From Telopea speciosissima (lineage: Eukaryota; Streptophyta; Magnoliopsida; Proteales; Proteaceae), in contig NC_057919.1 of NCBI RefSeq assembly GCF_018873765.1, positions 68,070,984-68,134,983 of the forward strand: a DNA stretch of 64,000 nucleotides. Direction: 5' to 3'. Position 1 is the first letter of the stretch. Every line of letters begins with the position of its first letter. Position numbers and translations under genes: made by a program. Shown here piece by piece: positions 22,723 to 30,804 of this stretch. Below the pieces are notes generated by a model. That model was not told the origin of the DNA and made no database searches. It worked only from the letters and a program-made list of their open reading frames with translations.

Positions 22723-23161
22723 TGTTGGAGAATAAGTAATATTATAATTCTCGATTAAATCTTTGCCCTATACAATGAATCACTACAATACTATATAATA
22801 CAATGACATACTGTTCACTGTCGAGTCATTAGTTATGACAGAACTTGATGAAGCCATTGCAGCGTTTTGATTAGAAGAATATCAAAACAATAGAGAATGA
22901 CTTCTTCCCTCAATCTTTCTATATGCAATTCTTTCAATGGGTAAAGAGTTACTTGTGCGTAGATGAGGGGAGGGACCTTTTCCTCCTTAAATAGTCATAA
23001 TTTGTCAATCTCCCATAAAGACTTGACAGTTAGATTAGAGGATTAATATTCCCATAATGAAGCTTAGTAATGGAACATAAAGGACAAGTTTAATGGAACC
23101 CATAACGGAAACCATTGAATGGGGATGGAGTTGGTCAATTGGCCAATAAAAATTTCCTACA
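22723..23161 (-). repeat. 5' LTR of copia B
   Basis: Partner of 13188-13626, flanked on the right by the ATTGG target duplication. Confidence 0.9.
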
Positions 23162-23547
23162 ATTGGGTCTACTTGCATTTGCAACCTTATCGTCAGACAA
23201 CCTTAGCTCTGCGGTGGGATTTCAAGCTAACCCCTACCCCTCGTTTCTATGGACCCTACCAGATACTAGAGAAGCTCGGTGTTGTCGTCTACAAACTTGA
23301 GCTGCCGCCAACCTCCAAGAATCACCACGTCTTTCATGTCTCTCTCCTCAAATGCAAATTGGGTCGTGCCGCTGTTCCGTGTACTCGATCGTCGCATGGT
23401 TAATCGCAACAACAAGGCTGTCACCTAGGCGTTGTTGCAGTGGTCGAATGCCATCCCAGATGATGCGACTTGGATCGATTGGCAGGAGCAAGAGTCTAAA
23501 TTTCCTGCTTTCAATCCTTGAGACAAGGGTTCCTAAGGGGAGGGGAA
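23162..23547 (+). pseudogene. Gypsy integrase C-terminus and chromodomain-like end
   Basis: Continues the gypsy pol after copia B: WVYLHLQPYRQTTLALRWDF, RFYGPYQILEKLG, YKLELPP and HHVFHVSLLKCKLG form the integrase C-terminal (GPY/F-type) region. Then, after frame changes and stops near 23400-23430, NRNNKAVT, LQWSNAIPDDATWIDWQE and SKFPAFNP follow, the chromodomain-like tail of plant chromoviruses. A polypurine tract ends at 23547. Confidence 0.85.
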
Positions 23548-23839
23548 TGTCAGGATCCATGAGTGATGAGCCTGACCCAGTGGTGGGCTTTGCCGTGACC
23601 ATATTGGGTTTCGCTACCAATACTTCTCTTGATAGTCCTTCTTTTGATAGTCCTTCGTTTCTTCCCGCTTGTTTTGTTAACTGGCACCGTTAGAGTGGGC
23701 AATGCCCTGTTGTAACCCTCTATATAATGGGAGGAAAATTGTAATCGAGGCATCAAAAAATAGAATACAAGTTTATTTTGGAGGATTCTTCCCTAAAAGG
23801 AAGACGGCCAGATTGTTTGAAATCTCTTGATTCCTAACA
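23548..23839 (+). repeat. 3' LTR of the gypsy element
   Basis: Starts TGTCAGGATCC after the polypurine tract and ends TTCCTAACA, with a TATA-like CTATATAATGGG near 23721. The Di19 pseudogene resumes at the next base. Confidence 0.8.
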
Positions 23840-24740
23840 GAGTCTTCACTAACGGAAGTAATTATGTGTTACTTAAATTTATTATTTTTTTTTCTCACAA
23901 TTGGGAATTTCTTGTCTTTGTAGGTATGCCCAGTTTGTGCAATGAGGGTACGAATGGCCATGGTTGGGACACATCACTATGCAACATGGATATTTTTTAA
24001 GATATCCTTTTTATTTTGTAAAGGGAAAAGTTTGCATACACGACCACCGTGCATGTGTGAGAGGGTGGGAGTTTCAAGACATTAATTAATGGGTGGGGGT
24101 TTATGATTTTTCCAACTCTTTGTGCGAAGGACACGACCGTGCATGCTTACACGGCCATGTATGAAAACTTCCCCCTTTTGTAAAATTGGGGTAGATTTTG
24201 GGTCAACAGATATTTGTCTTGATTTTTGAACTTGTGATTCACATTTCTTTATTCTGGTTTTTTTTGTTTTTTGTGGGAGTTATATATGGTGCTCATTCAC
24301 ATGTTATTTCTGCCTAAAACAATAGTGTTAAATGCATTACAATATTTGAAGTGTCAAATGGAGTTAAATATACCATGATACCAAAATTGATTAAACAACC
24401 CTTTCTCAGGTGTCAGGATGGGCTGTTTAAGCTATTTTTTATGGTGGTTTTCTGAATATAATTGTTTTGGGATTCAACCCCAAGCTAGTAAGTATATTTT
24501 CATCTGTGTCTCCTGACCCCATCACTTTTCTGCTGCTATATTTAAACTATAGGAAACCAACCTTGTAGTTAATGAATTAGAAAATTAAGCTTACCTACTT
24601 CTCTCTCCCCCACCACCCCTTGTTGAAGTTGTTATCTACTTCAAAATTTTCCTGCTTTTTTTTTTATTACTTGTGTCACCTCTATGCTAGTAGTTCATAT
24701 GAGATCCCTCATCCTCAAATACTCATCCCATTTGTCAATG
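23840..24740 (+). pseudogene. Di19 pseudogene, end of intron 2, exon 3 and U12 intron
   Basis: Matches 31556-32585 of the intact gene. Exon 3 is at 23924-24001 (GTATGCCCAGTTTGTGCAAT start) but has an extra G (GTTGGGACAC) and a deletion near its end, so the frame is lost. The intron after it still begins ATATCCTTTT, the U12 AT-AC donor. Downstream similarity continues (CATCTGTGTCTCCTGACCCC, CCTACTTCTCTCTCCCCCAC) and stops near 24740, just before the place where the intact gene has its branch site and AC acceptor. A segment matching about 32040-32345 is missing. Confidence 0.88.
24023..24175. mobile_element. 153-bp MITE in the Di19 pseudogene U12 intron
   Basis: Ends GGGAAAAGTTTGCATACACG and (reverse complement of the right end) GGGGGAAGTTTTCATACATG; further pairing through GACCACCGTGCATG / GACCGTGCATGC. 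It is flanked by a perfect 9-bp direct repeat TTTTGTAAA (24014-24022 and 24176-24184), and the intact gene lacks it at the matching site. A 9-bp duplication points to the Mutator superfamily. Confidence 0.85.
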
Positions 24741-25665
24741 ATCTTCTTTCACTAGTAAATGGAGTGCTTTGAATTTGAAAGTTCAAGAACCATTTCCTAG
24801 TTACAGTGAAAAATCCTAATAACCTAAAAGAAAACTTATAATATTTTATGTCTAACATTGCTATAGCTACTATGCCATGATAAGCTAGCAAGCAGAAACA
24901 GAGAGAGAGACTCTCTCTTCTTTCAGTACTAAAGATAAGATCACTCAATCTGGACATTGTAGGCCTCCTTTCTCTTCTCTCCTCCTCTTTCCCTTTGAGA
25001 ATAATCATCCTGAGCACTCCATACTTCATCTCTGCCTTGATCTGATCCATCTTGCAGAACTTGTAGAGCTTCTTATTAATAACGATCTTGCTGTCATACC
25101 TTACTCCCAACATTCCACTTTCCTTACTTTCCTTGTCGCCGCCGCCACCGCCGCCGCCTTCTGCTGTGATGTACATAACATTCTGTTCCACCGAAATCTT
25201 CACGTCATCCTTCCCTACCCCAGGCATGGTGATAGTTATGTACGTCCCATTCTCGTTATATTTCATAGTAGATGCTCCACCAATCCATCTCCTATTTTCA
25301 GTCCACCCATTCCTTCGGTCCCTCAGATCGATCACATCTGTGAAGAATTTAACAATTAGATATCGATCGATTAATGGTGGGTAATGTAATATGAGAAATT
25401 AGAAAGAAAAGAAAAATAAAAAATTGGAACTAATTATAAATTACAACAACTACCCAAGATATATAGGATAGGATCGATCAGAATTGCGAACGACGTCGAC
25501 CTCAGAATCATCATAGTGATGAGAATGGGTGTTGAAGGCACGAGGAGTAGGAAACGGTACTGCTACTGCGACAGAAGAACGGATTAGATTCAACAATTTG
25601 AATTTGTTGAGGAGGATCGAAGAAGCAGAAGCTCTCCATAGTAATGCCGCCAACGATGAAGCCAT
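24715..25665 (-). CDS. Mitochondrial-type small heat-shock protein, C-terminus frameshifted
   Basis: Exon 1, 25665-25454, encodes an Arg/Ser/Ala-rich leader (MASSLAALLWRASASSILLN), like a mitochondrial presequence. Exon 2 carries an alpha-crystallin domain: TYITITMPGVGKDDVKISVE, a seven-Gly run, KIVINKKLYKF and AEMKYGVLRMIILK. Members act as ATP-independent holdases for unfolded matrix proteins. Only an acceptor at 25322 keeps the frame; the stronger-looking TTCTTCACAG 16 bp upstream would put a stop 13 codons on. Near 24975 the copy has 8 extra bases in a GAG/GAA tract compared with the fragment at 12.5 kb, so the expected ending YNV-x-IE-stop (stop at 24941) is out of frame and the ORF runs to 24715, 272 aa in all. 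It is either a variant with a new tail or a young pseudogene. Confidence 0.75.
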
Positions 25666-25828
25666 TTTTGGTCAATTTAAAAAATCGATGATCGATGGAA
25701 CAAAGAAAGGCGAAGAACTGAATAAAATAGCAGAAGCGTCAAGGAGGAGAGGTGGTTGGTTTGTTAAGGACTTCCTCCCTCTCTTGGAACCCAAGAAAAA
25801 AAGGAGTGCGAAGAGATGAGAAGAGTCC

Positions 25829-26086
25829 AATTTTTATCCTCTCCTGTTAAAGCATGGTGCTGTAACTAGAATTTTTATCTCCTCCAATTCTGACACCCTT
25901 CTAATTCCTTCCAATCCCTCACATAGGAGCTGAAATGACCACCCTACCCCACCTTGGGCAATGTGTTCAGGCAGTGGATAGGTGATCATTTCAGCTCCTA
26001 TGTGAGGGATTGTAGGGAATTGGAGGGTGTCAGAATTGGAGGTGATAATGATCCGCTATAACTAATAGGAGAGGATAACGATTCGC
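25829..26086. mobile_element. 258-bp palindromic MITE with 9-bp target duplication
   Basis: Long inverted arms: CTCCAATTCTGACACCC, AATCCCTCACATAGGAGCTG and AAATGA on the left pair with TCATTTCAGCTCCTATGTGA and GGGTGTCAGAATTGGAG on the right; outer parts pair as TTATCCTCTCCT. Flanked by GAAGAGTCC at 25820-25828 and 26087-26095. It lies just upstream of the sHSP gene and could fold into a hairpin if transcribed. Confidence 0.85.
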
Positions 26087-26095
26087 GAAGAGTCC

Positions 26096-27296
26096 CAAGT
26101 TCATCGGTCTCCTTGGCTTGGTCCATTCTCCATTGATTTTAGGGACGCTTTGATCGCCTTATCCTGCCCAAACGTCTTGCCCGAGTAAGGGTAAGGTGGT
26201 CAAAGCGTAGCGTCTTGAGTCTGGCACCCGGATATACAGAATCTTTTTCATGATTTTAGGGTTTCTTTTTTCTTTGATTCCTTCGGATTTCGATTCTTCT
26301 CAATTTGTATAATCAATAATTACGTAAATACCATTATCCTCACACTTAGTCTAGATAATTATGAAAATACGGCCATTATCACATTTACCATTCCAATTAA
26401 TTAAAATAATTATGAAAATACCATTACAACTGTGTATCTAAAGATTTTTTTTATTATTATTATGGGGAAAAAGCTCTCTTGGCTGACCGAGGATTCAGTT
26501 TTGGTTTTTAAGAAAGTGAAATCATTTATTAAATGGTTTAATTCGATTTTGATTTGATTCATTATTGAAACCATTAACATATTAAATCAATTAAAAACCG
26601 GTTACTCCAAACATTCTATGTACATTGTACGCTCTAATGTTTTTTAGTGGATTTGTACCATGTAAATTAATTTAAGATATTTTTATTTCTTAAGTCATAA
26701 TTTGGGCATAGATGTCATGTTTCAAGCTTGCTCTGTAACATCATATTTATTGTTTATCCAAAAAATTTTAAAAGAAAAAACATCACATTTATTTATGAGC
26801 TTAAAAATTTGGTTCATTGCCAATTTGATGCACAACTATTAATTCGAATTGACAAAAAATCTAAACCGGTAAAGACCGTTTAATTGGAATCATTTATTAA
26901 TTGATTTACGATTTGGGATATTTAAAACTGTTTAATAAATGTTTGTATCATAACATGAACTGAACTTTTACCCCCAAAAAAAAAAAAACATGAACTGAAC
27001 CAAAATCAAATTGGTTAATTGGAATTGAACCGATTGACACCCTACTCTCCTATGTTGCTTGCTCATTTAACCCTCTTTTTAAATAATATTTAAGGAAAAA
27101 GATATATATCGCTCTAGACACTCTCCTATTGAGATTCTATCTCCTCCACAACCATGTGGGTTCTTTTTATCCTGTCCTGAACAATTTGGAGTGGAGGATG
27201 CCATTACATGTGAACAGATATAGATACCCTACCTTTTAAGGGAAAAAGAATGTTGTCAGGCTACATAGCATATGTTGTTGCCTCCCTATGTTTATC
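26096..27296. other. Intergenic, AT-rich
   Basis: No gene or bounded repeat recognised. Contains short A-runs (26979-26989) and a 'AATTATGAAAATACC' repeat around 26350-26425. Confidence 0.55.
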
Positions 27297-27521
27297 AGAT
27301 TAAAATCCTCTATAGTGCATTGACCTGGCGGTGCACTGTGGTGTGGCCTTGCGAGCTCGACACATGGATGATACGACATCCAACAATGCCAAGCTCGAGA
27401 AGAAAAAAGAAGAACTACAATCGAGCTTGCACCGTTGGATGTTGCATCATCCACATGTCGAGCTCGTAAAGCCGCACCGCAGTGCACCGCCAGATTGATG
27501 CATTGCAGAGGATTTTTGTCC
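27297..27521. mobile_element. 225-bp palindromic MITE with 9-bp target duplication
   Basis: Arms pair over about 100 bp: CTGGCGGTGCACTGTGGTGT with GCACCGCAGTGCACCGCCAG, and GCGAGCTCGACACATGGATGAT with its near complement. Ends read AGATTAAAATCCTCT and GGACAAAAATCCTCT. Flanked by ATGTTTATC at 27288-27296 and 27522-27530. Confidence 0.85.
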
Positions 27522-27953
27522 ATGTTTATCTCTCCTCTATCCTATGAAATGACATATTTATCCTCTATTATTGGAGGAGAGACACAAGAAGGTGCTAACA
27601 TACAATACGTAGGTAGACAAGGAACTCAATCCCAAAAAATGAAGTTTTGATTTACATTAACATTGTGTAGATCCTAGAGCTGCAACAAAGCCGAGTTGAG
27701 CCGGACTTTTTAAAACCCCAGTCCAACCCTAGATCCCCTTAGCTTAGTATAGGCAAGCCCCGACCTTGACTCAGGTCCTAAAAACTTCAACACAAGCCCA
27801 ACTCTACTAGGCTCAACTCAGCCCAAACATACTCAACACATGTTTAAGCACATAATTATTCACAAATTCATTTATTTCATATCATTTAGAGCCAGGTTGG
27901 ACTCCGCCCGAAGCCTCAACCCTGATCCTACCCAACCCGACCCTAAGCTCAAG
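27522..27953. other. Intergenic
   Basis: Includes a Pro/Gly-codon-like 'CCCGACCC/GCCCAACTC' low-complexity stretch (about 27680-27950) similar in flavour to the interior of the element at 54.3 kb, but without visible ends. Confidence 0.45.
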
Positions 27954-29432
27954 TAGGGGTGTCAAACAGTCGGTTTGGTCCAATTTTGGTTGGGCTAAAT
28001 CAGTTTCAGTCTGGGAATGAGAGAGACCAAAATCGAAACGTTTAAGAACTTTGGTCTGGTCCTATACAGTTTTGGGTTATTTCGATTTTCCATATCGGTT
28101 TTGATAGTTTGCGTTTTGAAGCTTGAACTATAGTGAAATATTACATTCATAACCTATAGTGAGGAAAGAGTCGGTCAAAACAATTTATATCATCTTCCCC
28201 CAAGTCAAACAAATAACCAATAAGAACATGGAAATTGATTCGATGTGTTCATGTTGTAATAGGAACAAAGTGGAATAACTATGAGGTTTGTTTCTGACCC
28301 TCCATTGTCCTTTGTTGGTTTGATTCTTAAATGGGGTAGAGTTCCTGGATTGACAAAAAAGGAACAACAGAGATGCTTCACTTCCCATGCGTGTGTTGTT
28401 TGGGATATTTGGAAGATGAGGAATTCTAGATGCTTTAAAGCATCCATTCCCCCTTTTCGCTCTTGGATTTCCATTGTCAACAAAAATGTGGAGGAAACTC
28501 TTTCGTTGCTTCTTGGTGCTACTCCATCTCATAGCAGTGCATCGCCCCCTCCTACTCCCTTAGCTGACTCAATGGAGATCGTCCGTATGTTTTCGGATGT
28601 AGCTGTTTCTGAAATACCGAAAGCCTTGGGGGCTAGATTGCATTATTTTGACAAGGAATCGAGAGTTGTGCTTGATTGCGTCTGACCACGCGGCGCTTTC
28701 TTCCGCTGTGGTGGGTGAGGCTTTGGCTTTTAAGTTGGCGATGAGCTCCACTTTATAAGCCGGTTTCCACCATGCTGTTTTCCATTCAGAATGGCTCTCC
28801 CTGATTCGCTGCTTGTGGGTGGGATTTTCCCTTCCTTCAGTGGAGATCTCCTCAGTTGTTGAGGACTTAAAGCTTCTTCCGGTTAGATTTGCTTTTTTGT
28901 GGCTTCCGTCATGTTTATAGGACGGATAATGTATTGGTTCATTCTATTGCTAAATGGGCAGTTGGTTACCCTTATAAAGGTTCTTGGGTCTCCACTTTTC
29001 TTGAGGAGTTGTTGGATATTGTATTTCGGCTTGTTCTCCTTCGGGGGCTTAATTTATTTGGCTCCCTTTGAGGGGCCTTTGCACCAAAACAAAAACAAAA
29101 AAAAAATACAATGTAAAAAGAAGGTAACTAAAATTGAAATCATCAATGGATAAATAGAGTTTCTAGCAAAATCATTTTTTACAAATAAAATAATTGTTTA
29201 TTAAATTAATGAGAAAATATAACTAATATTAAATCAATGGATAATTAATCAATAAGAAAAGATAACTAATGTTAAAATCATAAAATGAAATTTACTGTCA
29301 ATCAATTTTCAACCAATCCCATCATACCCCAGCACAAGACTAATCCGATAAAAGATTGATTTGATTCAATCTGGATTTTTTTGGTCGGGTTCAGTCAGTT
29401 TTACCAGTTCGGACTAGTTTTTGACACCCCTA
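27954..29432. mobile_element. Element with TAGGGGTGTCA ends, carrying a LINE fragment
   Basis: Left end TAGGGGTGTCAAAC (27954) and right end TTTTGACACCCCTA (29432) are inverted. Sub-terminal sequence is 'GGTTTGGTCCAATTTTGGTT' on the left and 'CCAGTTCGGACTAG' on the right. An L1-type fragment lies inside. No target duplication could be confirmed, and the superfamily is unknown (hAT-like or Mutator-like). Confidence 0.5.
28290..29112 (+). pseudogene. L1-type LINE 3' fragment with RNase H domain
   Basis: Reads ACVVWDIWKMRNSRCF, then after frame changes SDHAALSSAVVGEALAFKLA and FRHVYRTDNVLVHSIAKWAV, the plant L1 C-terminal RNase H-like domain with its H-x-R-x-x-N-x-x-x-H-x-x-A-x-W-A end motif. 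An A-rich tail (about 29083-29112) closes it. At least two frameshifts and a stop (28756) leave it inactive. Confidence 0.8.
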
Positions 29433-29436
29433 ACTA

Positions 29437-30150
29437 GGGGTGTCAATTTTGGATCGGAACCGGTAACCAAATCGGAACTATCCCGCTAGAAACCAGAACC
29501 GATCCACCCAATAGCTTATTGGTTCGGATCTGGTTTGGTCCCAGGAACCGTTAGAACCAGAAGAAATGACTAGGACTGGATTATCATCTAATGAAATTTG
29601 ACAAATGATGTCATACACAAGAAGAACAACTTCAGAAGTTGTGTTTTTGGTATTCTCTCCACTCATACCTAACAACTGCAATGTATAGACTATTATTTCA
29701 ATAAAAATCTTTATTCACAAACCATCAAATTGATGATGACAGATGGCAAATTATTATAAAAGTTTGCTATTTCTAATCCCTCTCTCTCTCTCTCTCTCTC
29801 TTTCTCTGCATAAACAAATTCTAATATGAGGAATTATGTGAAAGTTGTAGACAATAGAATTAGCTCAAGTCTAACATATCTGTTCACATGAGATGATAAT
29901 ATATACATTGACACATTGGAACGTCTACTGTTTTTCTAGAGCAATTCCTATTGTCCTTGTTTTGGGCTCTACATTATACTAATGTTTGGACCTGCTTAGG
30001 AATTGGAACCAGACCACCCATTACTTAATGATCCTAGATTTCAGATTTGGAACCGGTGAACTTATTGATTCGGATTTGGTCTTGACATCTTAGAGATAGA
30101 ACCGCTAGAAAACCAGAGCGATAATCCAAAACCGGACCAATTGACACCCC
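29437..30150. mobile_element. Second element with AGGGGTGTCAA ends
   Basis: Starts AGGGGTGTCAATTTTGG and ends CCAATTGACACCCCT. Sub-terminal GGATCGGAACCGGT pairs loosely with AACCGGTGAAC and AAAACCGGACC near the right. The bordering 10-mers ACCCCTAACT and ACCCCCAACC agree at 8 of 10, a possible 10-bp duplication. It contains a (TC)n microsatellite (29780-29803). No ORF of note. Confidence 0.55.
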
Positions 30151-30804
30151 TACCCCCAACCTCTAGTGAGATTAAAAATCTCATGCCAGCCCCATAGGCT
30201 CAAGGCGGTCCGGACTCAGGGCCAAACTTGCACCCCAAGTAGTTACCATGTCCGTAGCAGCATGTAGTTTACTGTTTACCAGGGAATATCTGCCCGGTAG
30301 TTAGGGGCGTTTCAGATATTCCCACCCATGCCGTGGTCAATTTTTGGACCTCAGATGCCTCTGATTGTAAGCCTTTGAGAGAACTTTCTCACAGTGAGAG
30401 GGAGAGAGAGAGAGAGAGAGTACAACGAAGGTCAGGTCGGTGGGAAATCGAAGACCGAATCTCTGGAGCTCTTCTCTGATTCTCAGTGGTTCGCTACTTT
30501 ACACACACACACGCTCTGTAATTTCTCCGCTTTCTGCCTTTTCTCCCTTACTTTCCTGGAAGCAAAGGAAGTAAAGATAAAGGTTACAGAACCGCCTTTC
30601 CTTCCGACCTGTTTCTCCTTTTCTCTTCCCCCCCTCCCTTTCCCCCACTTCTATATTTTAGGGCTTTTCGATCACTGACTCACTCCCTCCTTCACTCACT
30701 TCGAACGGTAGCTTAACGTGTGAGTAATTTGTGCAAATCTCGTAGTATTAAACTCAAGAGGTCAGGTTTGAAGAATTTTTTTCTGAATTTTTCAGTTGAG
30801 ACCT
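30151..30804 (+). promoter_or_regulatory. Promoter and 5' UTR region of the Di19 gene
   Basis: The stretch before the Di19 start holds a (GA)n tract (30398-30420) and pyrimidine-rich sequence (30590-30660), typical of plant promoters and leaders. No clear TATA box can be assigned. The ORF at 30394-30678 shows no family resemblance. Confidence 0.45.

Larger units (their letters stand above)
13188..23161 (-). mobile_element. Ty1-copia retrotransposon B, full length, young
   Basis: Two 439-bp LTRs (13188-13626 and 22723-23161) with TGTTGG...CCTACA ends are flanked by a perfect 5-bp target-site duplication ATTGG (13183-13187 and 23162-23166) inside the gypsy VGDW coding motif. On the minus strand the 5' LTR is followed after 2 nt by a tRNA-Met-type primer site (TGTATCAGAGCC; the usual TGG is TGT here). 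Interior order is gag, protease, integrase, reverse transcriptase, RNase H. By eye the LTRs differ at about 10 of 439 sites, so this insertion is younger than copia A. Total length is 9974 bp, of which 2706 bp are the nested solo LTR. Confidence 0.92.
12653..23839 (+). mobile_element. 5'-truncated Ty3-gypsy element, split by copia B
   Basis: Consists of integrase C-terminal half (12653-13187), then after copia B the rest of pol (23162-23475), a polypurine tract (AAGGGGAGGGGAA, ending 23547) and a 3' LTR (23548-23839). No 5' LTR, gag, protease or reverse transcriptase is present: the left end is replaced by the sHSP fragment. To the right of the LTR the Di19 pseudogene resumes at once. Confidence 0.85.

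Noticed and set aside
25529-25819. 96-codon plus-strand ORF opposite the sHSP start
   Set aside because: First half is the complement of the sHSP presequence exon; second half has no domain and lies in the sHSP upstream region.
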